A stretch of DNA of 64,000 bases, from the NCBI GenBank assembly GCA_024707325.1, contig JANPZY010000001.1:2108501-2172500 (forward strand). Direction: 5' to 3'. The stretch's first letter is position 1, and every line of letters begins with the position of its first letter. This document shows, one piece after another, positions 39,186 to 47,788 of the stretch. The stretch comes from Opitutus sp. GTDB taxonomy: Bacteria > Verrucomicrobiota > Verrucomicrobiia > Opitutales > Opitutaceae. The notes under the pieces are model-generated. The model ran no database searches, was not told the DNA's origin, and saw nothing but the letters and a program-made list of their open reading frames with translations. Position numbers and translations under genes: made by a program.

Positions 39186-39730
39186 TTAGGAGTTCTTCTT
39201 GGAGGCGGCGGCAGCGGCATCAGCAGCGGCGCGAGCCTGGTCGGCAGCGCCGATCTTCTCGACGACTTCCGTGAGCTTCTTGGTGTTGCTCTCGGCCTGC
39301 TTCACAAAGTCCTTGAGGAAGTTGTATTCGTCTTGGGAGCGGCGACGGTCTTCCTGCAGCTTCGCGATGATTTCCTTCTCAGCCTTCACGTCCTTTTCGA
39401 GACGTTCGACCTGCTGGGCGAGGCGAGCTTGATCGCGGTTGGCCTTGTCGCGCGCATCAATGGCGGCCTGACGCTCTTCGCGGTCCTGCTTGTCCTTGGC
39501 CTCCTTGGCCTCCTTTTCCTTTTGCGACGCTCCTGAGCGGCGAGGGCATCCTTGATCGCGATTTCGCGATTCTTGGCTTCTTCGCGAAGCTTGTCCTCCT
39601 TTGCCTTACGAATGGCGGCCTTCTTGGCCTCTTCCTTGGCCTCGAATTCCGAATTGAAGTTCCAGTAGACTGCGCCGAACGCAATCAAACCGATGAGGGG
39701 GACAAGGAAGTAAACGTAGGTCTTCTTCAT
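39186..39730 (-). pseudogene. Membrane-anchored coiled-coil protein (2), frameshifted
   Basis: The N-terminus from 39730 has a membrane helix (VYFLVPLIGLIAFGAVYWNF) and a charged coiled-coil up to about residue 66 (IKDALAAQE). One base appears missing near 39529-39533. Restoring it gives ASQKEKEAKEAKDKQDREE and a continuous coiled-coil to the stop at 39186, about 181 residues, much like the neighbouring gene. As written the first frame turns into an Arg/Pro-rich stretch and stops near 39386. Intact function is uncertain. Confidence 0.72.
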
Positions 39731-39753
39731 GAGTGTAAGGATGGGGCTGGAAC

Positions 39754-41181
39754 TTAGGCGCTGGTGTTTACCGCCGCGCGCTGAGCTTCACGTTCGCGAA
39801 TGGCCTCTTCGATAGCGGTCTTGAGGCGGGGGAGCTGGTTATCGCTCTTCGACTCGGGCAGCGAGAGCGCCTTGTTGGCGGCTGCGAGCGCTTCGTCAAA
39901 GCGAGACAGTTCGTAGCAAACGTAGGAGAGGAAACCGTAAACGGCGGCCGGCTTGTCGAGATTACCCTTCTTCACCGCGGACTGGAGGGCATCGTAAGCT
40001 TCGGTCGTCTTGTTGAGGCCGTAGAAGATCTGGCCGATCTGGAAGTCCAGCTGGCCGGCCTTCGGGAAGTGCTTGGCGGCTTCCTTAAGCGCGTCGATGG
40101 CCTGGAATGGGCGGTCGACTTGCTGGTAAGAGTAGGCGAGGAGTTCCCAGTTCTTCTGCTCCGACTCGATGGTGCCTTTGCGCAGGCCGGCATGGAGGAG
40201 CTCGGTGGCTTGACCGAACTGGCCGACATTGAAGTAAACACCGACCAAGTTGTAGTTCTCCTTGGGTGTGTTCATGAAACCGAGCGCCTGGGCACGCTCG
40301 ATGGCGAGGATCGCGCGGATGTTGTTCTCGCGGGCCTTCTGCTCGTCCTTGTCCTGGCCAAGATTCAGATAAACGCCGGCGAGCTGCGCCCAGTAATCCT
40401 TCTTTTGAGGATACTTTTTGACGAGCAGCTCGAGGATCTCCGCGGCGCGCACGTAATCGGGCGGGTCCTTCTGTTGGCAGATCGCCAGAGCGAGCGCGTA
40501 AAGGTTCTCCTTCGGGTGGGCGCTCATGCGCAGCGCCTTCTCCACTTCAGATTCAGCCGCGGAGAGGGAAGCGCGGTCGATCTTTTCGGGATTAAATACC
40601 GCCAAATTGTAGAGGAGCGAAGCGTGGAAAAGCACCGCGTCTTGTTGCGTCGCGTCGCTCGCCGGCTTCGTGCTGCGCGCGAGCCACTTTTCCAAGTAAG
40701 AGTTGGCCTTCAGATAACCTTCGCGCTGTTCGGCAGGAACTTTCGAGGAGGCTGCTTCCTGATAGTAAATCTGCGCCAGGAAATAGATCATGTCCTGGAC
40801 AACGTTTACGCGGAAGAAATTCGGGTGCTTCTCGCTGATCGCGAGAGCAGTTTCCATCGGCTTGATCGCCTTGGCGTATTCGGCCTTCTGCAAGTAGATC
40901 TTGCCGATCGTGTCGGAGAGGAAGGCCAGATCGAACGTGTCGGGTTTCGCCTTCGCCGCGAGGCCGGAAAGGAGCGCGAGAGCGCCATCCCAGTCCTTGG
41001 CGTCCAACAGGGGCCGGAGCTTTTCGAGCCCTTCAGAGACGGACTCTGAGAGCTCGGGCTGCGCGTTCGATTGGGCAGGGAGCACCACCGGAGTGGCGAG
41101 GGCAAGCACAAGAACAGCCCGAAGCCACTTCGAACGGCGTGTGCTGAAGGGTTGAGACGAAACGGGATTCACGATGATCAA
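39754..41181 (-). CDS. TPR-repeat periplasmic protein in the exbB operon
   Basis: This 475-residue protein has a signal peptide (LRAVLVLALATPVVLPAQSNA), then tetratricopeptide-like helical pairs throughout (IGKIYLQKAEYAKAIKPMETAL, LAQIYYQEA, IGQIFYGLNKTTEAYDAL). The TTG start overlaps the tonB stop, implying coupling. A TPR protein in an ExbBD/TonB operon is reminiscent of CpoB in Tol-Pal systems, but it is far longer, so that is only an analogy. Confidence 0.8.
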   Translation of the reverse strand: MIIVNPVSSQPFSTRRSKWLRAVLVLALATPVVLPAQSNAQPELSESVSEGLEKLRPLLDAKDWDGALALLSGLAAKAKPDTFDLAFLSDTIGKIYLQKAEYAKAIKPMETALAISEKHPNFFRVNVVQDMIYFLAQIYYQEAASSKVPAEQREGYLKANSYLEKWLARSTKPASDATQQDAVLFHASLLYNLAVFNPEKIDRASLSAAESEVEKALRMSAHPKENLYALALAICQQKDPPDYVRAAEILELLVKKYPQKKDYWAQLAGVYLNLGQDKDEQKARENNIRAILAIERAQALGFMNTPKENYNLVGVYFNVGQFGQATELLHAGLRKGTIESEQKNWELLAYSYQQVDRPFQAIDALKEAAKHFPKAGQLDFQIGQIFYGLNKTTEAYDALQSAVKKGNLDKPAAVYGFLSYVCYELSRFDEALAAANKALSLPESKSDNQLPRLKTAIEEAIREREAQRAAVNTSA

Positions 41182-41837
41182 TTGTCGTTAAGTGTGAAGG
41201 AGATGGGCTGCTGAACGCGCGTGTTGACCACGCGTCCGCCTCTCTTTCCCGGACGGAACTTCCACTTCGAAACAGCTTGGACCGCAGAAGCTTCAAACTC
41301 GCGTTGCGTAGAGCGGACCGCGTAGGCGTTGCGCACGTCGCCGTTGGTATCGACGATGAACTCAACCAGCACCTCGCCGGTGATGCCCTGGCGTTTCATA
41401 TCGAAGGGATATTGAGGCTGCGCGCGGAAGCGGGGCTGCGGCTGCTGATCGAGCTGAGAAATGTCGAAAACTTCGATGCCTTTGCCGAGACCAGAGGGGC
41501 GACCCTGCGGGATGGAGATCACGCCGGTGACAGGCTTGAGGCCTTCCGGGGGCGGGGGCTGGACTTGCTGAACGAACGAGTCGACCTGCACGATTTGCGG
41601 CACGTCGGTCTGCATGGGAGGGGCGAAGTCGACGACTGCCGAGGGCGCTTCGTCGGAGGAATCCATCGGCTCCGGTTCGTCAGGCTCGATCTTCGGCATC
41701 TCCATCAACTGGATGACCTGCTCCTCCTTCTGGACGGTAACGGGTTTGGGGCCTTCTTTGAGAGCTTCGCCAAGCCAAGCGATACCTCCGTGAAGAGAGA
41801 GAGAGACCAGAATGCCAATGATTAGATCGCGACGCAT
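41178..41837 (-). CDS. tonB: TonB-family energy transducer
   Basis: This 219-residue protein has an N-terminal membrane anchor (IIGILVSLSLHGGIAWLG) with the S...H helix pattern of TonB. A Pro/Glu/Asp-rich periplasmic linker covers residues 40-110. The C-terminal TonB domain contains PQYPFDMKRQGITGEVLVEFIVDTNGDV and AVSKWKFRPGKRGGR. It transmits proton-motive force from ExbBD to outer-membrane receptors such as the one at 12.2 kb. Confidence 0.93.
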   Translation of the reverse strand: MRRDLIIGILVSLSLHGGIAWLGEALKEGPKPVTVQKEEQVIQLMEMPKIEPDEPEPMDSSDEAPSAVVDFAPPMQTDVPQIVQVDSFVQQVQPPPPEGLKPVTGVISIPQGRPSGLGKGIEVFDISQLDQQPQPRFRAQPQYPFDMKRQGITGEVLVEFIVDTNGDVRNAYAVRSTQREFEASAVQAVSKWKFRPGKRGGRVVNTRVQQPISFTLNDN

Positions 41838-41849
41838 GGTGTGTGGAAT

Positions 41850-42284
41850 TTAGCGGCCGGTGCCCGTGACACGCGTTTCGACGGAGACTTGCTGGATGCC
41901 CGCCTTACGAACTTCGTCCAATGCCATGACGGTAATGCCAAACTTGGCCTTATCGTCGCCGGCGATGAGGACGCGCGGATTGGGAACCTGCGTCTTGTAT
42001 TGCGCCAGACGCGGAGCGATTTCGCTGAGATTGATGAGTTCTTTGTTCCAGTAGCAGGTGCCCTGGTCGGAGATCTGCAAGCGGACCGTGTCATCCTGAT
42101 CCGACGCCTTCGAGGCTGAGGGCGAAGCGACCGGGAGGTTCACCGGGACCGAATTGATTTTATTCAGCGAGAGCGTGAAGAGAACGAACGTGGCGAGAAG
42201 GAAGAAGACCACGTCAATGAGAGGGATGATCTCAATGCGTGCCTTCTTTTTGCCTTCTTCGGCGTGAAAGCTTGAACCGGCCAT
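41850..42284 (-). CDS. exbD: ExbD/TolR-family protein (2)
   Basis: This 144-residue protein has the ExbD core ARIEIIPLIDVVFFLLATFV; the Asp in IPLIDV is the proton-conducting residue. A periplasmic domain follows (VLIAGDDKAKFGITVMALDEVRKAGI). It is the second of two adjacent exbD paralogues and lies inside a 121-base overlap with the extended frame of the first. Confidence 0.92.
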   Translation of the reverse strand: MAGSSFHAEEGKKKARIEIIPLIDVVFFLLATFVLFTLSLNKINSVPVNLPVASPSASKASDQDDTVRLQISDQGTCYWNKELINLSEIAPRLAQYKTQVPNPRVLIAGDDKAKFGITVMALDEVRKAGIQQVSVETRVTGTGR

Positions 42285-42760
42285 GATAGGTGACTGACGA
42301 GAGGGTTGAGGAGAACCGGATGCTCCTTAGGAGCTGCCGGGGCGCGCACGCGCGTTTCGATGAGAACCTTCTGGAAGCCCGCCTTGCGCACTTCGTCGAA
42401 GACGTAGATGGCCTGGCTGAAGAAGGCGTTGTCGTCGCCGTTGATGAGCACGCGCCCGTCCGGGTTGGCGGTTTTATACGCGCGAAGCCGGCTGAGGAAT
42501 TCGTCCAGCGTCACGGGATCCTTATCCCAGCCGATGGTGCCTTCCTGAGTAACCGTGATCGTGACCGTTCCGGCCGGATCGCGCGTTTCGCCAGTGTCCG
42601 ACTGTGGCAGGGTCACGCCTGCAAGACCGTTGGACTTGTTCAGCGAGAGGGTGAACAAGACAAAGGTCGCGAGGAGGAAGAAGACGACGTCGATCAGAGG
42701 AATGATCTCGATACGCGCTTTCTTCTTCCCGCCGCTATTGCCGCCTGAGGAACCTGCCAT
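42164..42760 (-). CDS. exbD: ExbD/TolR-family protein (1), C-terminus probably frameshifted
   Basis: The first 143 or so residues match ExbD: ARIEIIPLIDVVFFLLATFV, then VLINGDDNAFFSQAIYVFDEVRKAGFQKVLIETRV. As written, the frame continues about 55 residues through the start of the next exbD gene. If one base is missing in the C/G run near 42336-42343, the protein would end at a TAA at 42327 after 144 residues, exactly the length of its paralogue. That is the more natural reading. Confidence 0.85.
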   Translation of the reverse strand: MAGSSGGNSGGKKKARIEIIPLIDVVFFLLATFVLFTLSLNKSNGLAGVTLPQSDTGETRDPAGTVTITVTQEGTIGWDKDPVTLDEFLSRLRAYKTANPDGRVLINGDDNAFFSQAIYVFDEVRKAGFQKVLIETRVRAPAAPKEHPVLLNPLVSHLSWPVQAFTPKKAKRRHALRSSLSLTWSSSFSPRSFSSRSR

Positions 42761-42814
42761 GGTTGGAGAGAGCTAAAGGATTAACGATGCACCGCGGATT
42801 TTCTTTGCAGAAAA

Positions 42815-43474
42815 TCAGCGGGAGACGGACTCGGACTTCTTGATGAGGATCTCGAGAGCGTTGGACGCGTCGGCGACCTCGTGCTTGGCCTCTTCAGTGC
42901 GGGCGTTGAGATAGTTGTAGGGGAGGAGGCCCATGATGGCGATCGCGAGACCGCAAGCCGTCGCGATGAGCGCTTCGGCCACACCACCGGTGATCGCACC
43001 AGCGGCGGAGCTGAGGTCACCGCTCATGCTACCGAAGGTCTTCATCATACCCGTAACGGTGCCGAGAAGACCGAGGAGAGGGGCGGCGGTGATCACGGTA
43101 TCCAGCGTGGCCATACCTTGTTGGAAGCGGGCGAGCTCCTGGCTGGCGGCGCGGATGAACGCGTTGTGCATCGAGTATTCCTTGTTGTTCAAGCTGTAGA
43201 CAAGGATGCGAGCAACGAAGTCCTTGCTCTGCTTGCCGACGGCGAGGGCGCCATCGATGTCGCCCTTTTCGACGTTCTCGAGCATCTTCTCGACCACCTC
43301 GGGTTCGCGGTGGCTGTTTTCACGGAGAATGAACAACATGCGCTCGACGATCACGGTGATGCCGAGGAAGGAGACCAACAGGATCGGCCACATGATGGGG
43401 CCGCCGTGTTTGAACAACTCCATAACAGTGGCATCTCCGAGGAGGAACGCGAGGGGGAGGCTTTGCATGATCAT
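42815..43474 (-). CDS. exbB: ExbB/TolQ-family proton channel
   Basis: This 219-residue inner-membrane protein has three transmembrane segments: IMWPILLVSFLGITVIVERMLF, then LDTVITAAPLLGLLGTVTGMM, then ITGGVAEALIATACGLAIAIMGLL. The GLLGTVTGMMKTF block is the MotA/TolQ/ExbB signature. It forms the pentameric proton channel around ExbD. It is the first gene of a seven-gene minus-strand operon. Confidence 0.95.
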   Translation of the reverse strand: MIMQSLPLAFLLGDATVMELFKHGGPIMWPILLVSFLGITVIVERMLFILRENSHREPEVVEKMLENVEKGDIDGALAVGKQSKDFVARILVYSLNNKEYSMHNAFIRAASQELARFQQGMATLDTVITAAPLLGLLGTVTGMMKTFGSMSGDLSSAAGAITGGVAEALIATACGLAIAIMGLLPYNYLNARTEEAKHEVADASNALEILIKKSESVSR

Positions 43475-43794
43475 AAGGAAGGCAGTTTAGATTTTGGACA
43501 AATTCCTAACGAAAAGGTTGTGTAATCTACTTGCAGGTTTTCCTGTCTTGAAGGATGCTGGTTTCACATTGACGCCGGCACCCACAAGTAGGGTCGCCGC
43601 ATAGCAGATCCCGGACCGTTTTTGACGTGTTTTCCGGATCTTACGTTCAATGTCCTGCAAGATATTTTAAGCATTCGCCGAGGGGTGATTGGCGCAGAAG
43701 GAGGATGACAGAAGCGCGAACTAGGCTTCATCAAAACTGGGGTGTCAACTTACTTTGGCGCGAAAATATATTATGCGCAGTGAACGTCAAAAAA
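43475..43794 (-). promoter_or_regulatory. exbB operon upstream region with candidate promoter
   Basis: On the minus strand TTCAAG (43547-43552) and TAGATT (43524-43529) are separated by exactly 17 bases. The spacer is centred on the palindrome CAGGTTTTCCTG (43534-43545), a good position for a repressor site. The rest of this 320-base gap, up to the tRNA genes, shows no gene. AT-rich stretches near 43640-43670 and 43760-43790 may hold further signals, but none can be named. Confidence 0.4.
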
Positions 43795-43868
43795 TGGCTG
43801 CCCGGCTAGGACTCGAACCTAGACAAGCAGAGTCAGAATCTGCTGTGCTACCATTACACCACCAGGCA
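43795..43868 (-). tRNA. tRNA-Gln (CTG)
   Basis: On the minus strand the acceptor arms TGCCTGG and CCGGGCA pair, the anticodon stem GCAGA/TCTGC encloses TTCTGAC (anticodon CTG), and the T-loop is TTCGAGT. The CCA end is encoded. Confidence 0.95.
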
Positions 43869-43920
43869 GTGGAAATTTTCTGAAGTCGCGAGATCGTCGG
43901 AGTCGCTTTTAACGGTGGAA

Positions 43921-43995
43921 TGGAGCCGGCGATGGGATTCGAACCCGCAACCGCCTGTTTACAAAACAGGTGCTCTACCGTTGAGCTACGCCGGC
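43921..43995 (-). tRNA. tRNA-Thr (TGT)
   Basis: On the minus strand the acceptor arms GCCGGCG and CGCCGGC pair, the anticodon stem CCTGT/ACAGG encloses TTTGTAA (anticodon TGT), and the T-loop is TTCGAAT. The CCA end is encoded. Confidence 0.95.
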
Positions 43996-44089
43996 GCATT
44001 TCTCGCAGCGCTCGCCAAACATAATTAACTGGAAAAAAACAGCTTCGGTCAGTTTTGGTCATCCCCGATGGGGTATCGGGGGGGATTGT

Positions 44090-44164
44090 TGGTGGCTCCC
44101 CGGGGACTCGAACCCCGAACCTACTGATTAAGAGTCAGCTGCTCTACCATTGAGCTAGGAAGCC
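44090..44164 (-). tRNA. tRNA-Lys (CTT)
   Basis: On the minus strand the acceptor arms GGCTTCC and GGGAGCC pair, the anticodon loop CTCTTAA gives anticodon CTT, and the T-loop is TTCGAGT. The CCA end is encoded. It is the first gene of a Lys-Thr-Gln cluster. Confidence 0.95.
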
Positions 44165-44337
44165 AAAAACAAGAGGGAAAAAAGCTCACGAGGCGGCGGA
44201 GCTTGTCAACGCGATTTCATGGGGCAGGGGGCAAATTTTCATTGGGTTATCGGTCGTTCGACCGGACTCACTCGGGGAGGTAACGTCAGACGACGAAGAA
44301 CACCGCTGCACCCTAAATCCCTTTCGGAAAATGAGCA

Positions 44338-44844
44338 CTAAGGTGTCTCTGCTCGCCGGACATCTTCGTGCGCCGTCGCAGAAATCTCAATCGCGGCAAG
44401 GTTCGGCCACACGTCGCTGATCCAGCTTTCGCGCCGCACGAGATCTCGCAGAGGCACCATCACGAAAGCGCGCTCGGTCATGCGGGGATGAGGCAGCTGC
44501 AGCTCGGCGGACGACCGCGTTTCGCCTTCGAAGCAGAGAAGATCAATGTCCAGCGTGCGTGGTCCCCAGCGCACGGTGCGCTCGCGCCCGAAATGAGTTT
44601 CCACGGACATTGTCAGCTGCAGGAGTTCTTCGGGCGAGCGCGAGGTGCGCAGTGCGAGCACCGCATTCAGGAACGTCGGTTGATCCGTGAGCCCAACGGG
44701 AGCGGTTTCGAAAAAATCCGATGAGCTGACTTCGCTCACGCCCGCGCTGCTGCGTAGCATCGCGATTGCGGCGCGAAGCGTCCCCGCTCGATCGCCGAGA
44801 TTGCTACCGATCCCTAGCAAAGCTCGTCTCGACTGCTCTTTCAC
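44338..44844 (-). CDS. folK: 2-amino-4-hydroxy-6-hydroxymethyldihydropteridine pyrophosphokinase
   Basis: This 168-residue enzyme transfers pyrophosphate from ATP to the pterin alcohol before dihydropteroate synthesis. Landmarks are LLGIGSNLGDRAGTL, DQPTFLNAVLAL, RWGPRTLDIDLLCF (the HPPK signature) and LPHPRMTERAFVMVPL. Its start overlaps the end of folB by four bases, so the two are probably coupled. Confidence 0.95.
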   Translation of the reverse strand: MKEQSRRALLGIGSNLGDRAGTLRAAIAMLRSSAGVSEVSSSDFFETAPVGLTDQPTFLNAVLALRTSRSPEELLQLTMSVETHFGRERTVRWGPRTLDIDLLCFEGETRSSAELQLPHPRMTERAFVMVPLRDLVRRESWISDVWPNLAAIEISATAHEDVRRAETP

Positions 44845-45218
44845 GAGTCTTGATGCGGAGACCGTTCGCGCCGAATGCGAACGGCTACGCCGCTGAACTG
44901 AAAATTCACCGGCGGACGCGGTTTCAGGATCTCCACGGTCACTGCTTGCACGGCGGGAAAACGTGCGAGCAGAGCGCCCGCCACCGATTCTGCGAGCGTC
45001 TCGATCAGATACTTGTGGGTGCCTTCGATGATTTCTCTCACGACCGCCTGCGCGGCGCAGTAGTCGATCGTCAGATCGAGCCGATCGGTTTTTCCCGCTT
45101 CGTGGAGTGGCAGCTCTAGTTCGATCGTCGCCGAAAATGGCTGCCCCGTTTCTGCCTCCTCAGGCAAAACGCCATGGCGCGCCACAAAGTGGAGGTCTCG
45201 GAGGATCAGTTTGTCCAT
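44841..45218 (-). CDS. folB: Dihydroneopterin aldolase
   Basis: This 125-residue enzyme cleaves dihydroneopterin to the substrate of FolK. It shows LILRDLHFVARHGVLPEEAETGQ, the DYCAAQAVVREIIEG block and TLAESVAGALLARF. Length is normal. It sits between folP and folK in a minus-strand folate operon. Confidence 0.93.
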   Translation of the reverse strand: MDKLILRDLHFVARHGVLPEEAETGQPFSATIELELPLHEAGKTDRLDLTIDYCAAQAVVREIIEGTHKYLIETLAESVAGALLARFPAVQAVTVEILKPRPPVNFQFSGVAVRIRRERSPHQDS

Positions 45219-45237
45219 CGTGGGGCTGGGATGCTCC

Positions 45238-46161
45238 TTAGGCAGACTGGAATCGCAAGCCCGCCTTGAGCGCGTCGGCTACCTTCAGAAAAGGCACGAC
45301 TTCATCGACGTCGTGCACCCGCACCATGCTGCAGCCTTGCTGAACGCCCCACACCGCGGTGGCGGCGGTGCCCTCGGCGCGACGATTTACCTCGGTCCCG
45401 AGCACCAACCCCAAGGTGGATTTGCGGGAGGTGCCGATCAGCACCGGATAACCCCACGCGCAAATTCGCCCAAGATCTCGGATGACCGCGAGATTCTGCG
45501 CTGGCGTCTTCGCAAACCCAAAGCCCGGATCTAGCCAAATCTGGTGCCGCGCTATTCCCGCTTTCTCGGCGAGATGCAGGCTGCACTTCAGATCCGTTTC
45601 GAAATCCGCCCAGAAGTCGACGTAGTTCCGGTCCGGCCGGTTGTGCATCAGAATAACGGGGCAACCGAGTGCAGCGGCGACCGACGCCATCGGCGAAACC
45701 GGTCGGGTGCCGGGCTGAACTTTGCTCCCGCCCGGTTTCGTTTCGTTTCTTAATTCCTCCCGCTGCTCGGGAGTGAGCCCGTGGCTCAGGCCCCAAACGT
45801 CATTAATGATATCCGCTCCCGCGCGAACCGCTGCCTGCGCGACCTCGGCCTTATAGGTATCTACCGAAAGCGCTGCCTGCGGAAAGGCGCGCCGCAGAGC
45901 TTCGATCGCGGGGAGCACGCGGTTGAGCTCCTCGTCCGCCGAGACCGCAGCAGCGCCGGGGCGAGTTGATTCGCCACCCACATCCAGCACGTCTGCGCCC
46001 GCAGCGATCAGCGCTCCGGCTCGGTCTACGATGGCTTGCAGCGAATCGAGATGCCCCCCGTCGGAAAACGAATCCGGCGTCACGTTCAGGATCGCCATGA
46101 TCAATGTGCGATCTCCGACGTGGGGGAGGGGACGGCCGTGGGGGCTCTGCCAGGACTGCAT
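45238..46161 (-). CDS. folP: Dihydropteroate synthase
   Basis: This TIM-barrel enzyme joins the pterin pyrophosphate to p-aminobenzoate and is the sulfonamide target. Signatures are ILNVTPDSFSDGG, DVGGESTRPGA, DIINDVWGL, LDPGFGFAKTPAQN and IGTSRKSTLG. A Pro/Lys-rich insert near residue 140 (NETKPGGSKVQPGTRPVSP) is unusual. The start at 46161 (MQSWQSPHGRPLPHVGDRTL) fits the family. An in-frame ATG at 46257 adds 32 residues and would overlap the start codon of the divergent pabB. Confidence 0.95.
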   Translation of the reverse strand: MQSWQSPHGRPLPHVGDRTLIMAILNVTPDSFSDGGHLDSLQAIVDRAGALIAAGADVLDVGGESTRPGAAAVSADEELNRVLPAIEALRRAFPQAALSVDTYKAEVAQAAVRAGADIINDVWGLSHGLTPEQREELRNETKPGGSKVQPGTRPVSPMASVAAALGCPVILMHNRPDRNYVDFWADFETDLKCSLHLAEKAGIARHQIWLDPGFGFAKTPAQNLAVIRDLGRICAWGYPVLIGTSRKSTLGLVLGTEVNRRAEGTAATAVWGVQQGCSMVRVHDVDEVVPFLKVADALKAGLRFQSA

Positions 46162-46255
46162 GGCACCATCGGGACGGAGCTGCTCGTGGTTTTCCACCTG
46201 AAATTTGCGCTGAATGAGAGTGACGAAATCCCTTCGTTTGCGAAGTTCGTGCTCC

Positions 46256-47788
46256 ATGTTTCATCCGTCCGTCCCAGTCTCTGCATCGCGCGCTGCCGCC
46301 ATGCCGTGTGTGACGCTCGATGATTGGGTGCGCTGGCAGGTGGAGGGCTACACGTGCTTGCCTTTCGCCTGCTGGCTGAGTGAAGCGAAGGTGCCTCGGC
46401 AATGGCGGGACCTGCTCGATTCGCCGACCGCTGTGCTCCTCGAGAGTGGGCACGGTGACGGATTTACCTACTTCTGCCGCCGTCCGGCTCGCGTTGTCGT
46501 GGGTGACGAGACGAGCGCGTCGATCACTTCGTCCGCGACGATTGAAGTGCCCGAACAGCGAACCGGTTCGCCACTCGAGATTGCCACGGCCTTCGCATCG
46601 GAACGCCGTGCACCTGCGATCCTGGGTTGGCCTGCGATCACGACGGGTGTTCTGGCGCTCTTCGGTTACGATCTGGTGCAGACGTGGGAAAAGATCTCCC
46701 GCCGCGCCGCACGCGATCTCGCTCTTCCCCTGTATGTCTTGGTGGAGCCTGCGGAGCTTTTCGTTTACGATCACGATGAGCGGCGGCTCGGTGTGGTGGT
46801 CTGGCGCGACGTTGCTGCTGATAGCGTGGGAGCGCAATTCGTTGCCGCGCGTCTCGCTGCCGATGCCGCCATCGACGCGTGGCTGCGCGCAAGCGATCCC
46901 GAGTCGAGCCACGTTGCGGACAGCGCCGCGCCTGTGAACGCACCGAGTCCAGCGCCCGTGCTTTCCTTTTCGCGCGAAAGTTTCTGCGAAGCGGTGCGCC
47001 GGGTGCAGGCCTACATTGCCGATGGTCATACCTATCAGGTGAATCTTTCCCTTCGCGAAAGTCGTGCGACGCACAGTCCGCCCGAGGCGATCTACGAAGC
47101 ACTGCGCGCGATCAATCCGTCGCCTTACATGGGTTTCGTGCGCACACCGCAGTTCAGTCTCGTGTGCGGTTCGCCCGAGTTGCTGGTGCGCGTAAAAGAT
47201 AACGTGGTGAGTTCACGCCCGATCGCCGGCACGCGTCCACGCGGGAGTCTGCCTGAGGACGACGCGTCATTGTCCGCCGAGTTGTTCGCGAGTCCGAAGG
47301 AGCGCGCGGAGCACCTCATGTTGGTCGATCTTATCCGCAACGACATCGGCCGCGTGGCCAGCCACGGGAGTGTGGTCGTGCGCGAGTTCATGGCGTTGGA
47401 AAAATACTCTCACGTCATGCACATCGTCTCGCAGGTCGAGGGACGACTCGCGCCGGACGTTGGCACTGCCGAAATCGTGCGTTCGATGTTCCCTGGAGGC
47501 ACGATCACCGGCTGCCCCAAGGTCCGCACGATGGAAATTATCGAGGAACTGGAGCCGGTCGGTCGCGGATTCTACACGGGAGCGCTGGGCTGGATCACTG
47601 CGAACGGCGAACTGGAACTCAACATCATCATCCGCTCGATGCTGGTGAAGGACGGCGTCGCGCACGTTCAAGCAGGCGCCGGCATCGTCGCTGACTCCGT
47701 TCCCGAACGCGAACTCGACGAATCACTCCGAAAAGCCAAGGCCTTGTGGGTCGCGCTCGAGCGTGCCTCCGCGGCCCCGTCGTCATGA
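46256..47788 (+). CDS. pabB: Aminodeoxychorismate synthase component I
   Basis: This 510-residue chorismate-binding enzyme makes 4-amino-4-deoxychorismate for p-aminobenzoate. The catalytic half holds DGHTYQVNLSL, PIAGTRPRG, HLMLVDLIRNDIGRVA, FPGGTITGCPKVRTMEII and GAGIVADSVPERE. PIAGT with TGCPK favours PabB over anthranilate synthase, and the pabC and folC neighbours agree. The ATG is assigned at 46256; 46301 is an alternative. Confidence 0.92.
   Translation: MFHPSVPVSASRAAAMPCVTLDDWVRWQVEGYTCLPFACWLSEAKVPRQWRDLLDSPTAVLLESGHGDGFTYFCRRPARVVVGDETSASITSSATIEVPEQRTGSPLEIATAFASERRAPAILGWPAITTGVLALFGYDLVQTWEKISRRAARDLALPLYVLVEPAELFVYDHDERRLGVVVWRDVAADSVGAQFVAARLAADAAIDAWLRASDPESSHVADSAAPVNAPSPAPVLSFSRESFCEAVRRVQAYIADGHTYQVNLSLRESRATHSPPEAIYEALRAINPSPYMGFVRTPQFSLVCGSPELLVRVKDNVVSSRPIAGTRPRGSLPEDDASLSAELFASPKERAEHLMLVDLIRNDIGRVASHGSVVVREFMALEKYSHVMHIVSQVEGRLAPDVGTAEIVRSMFPGGTITGCPKVRTMEIIEELEPVGRGFYTGALGWITANGELELNIIIRSMLVKDGVAHVQAGAGIVADSVPERELDESLRKAKALWVALERASAAPSS

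Noticed and set aside
44060..44085. Terminator or attenuator hairpin between the tRNA-Lys and tRNA-Thr genes
   Set aside because: CCCCGAT/ATCGGGG pairs, but there is no T run on either strand, and tRNA spacers often fold; not strong enough to list.
46256..47788. Anthranilate synthase component I (TrpE)
   Set aside because: PIAGT motif and direct coupling to pabC and folC favour PabB.
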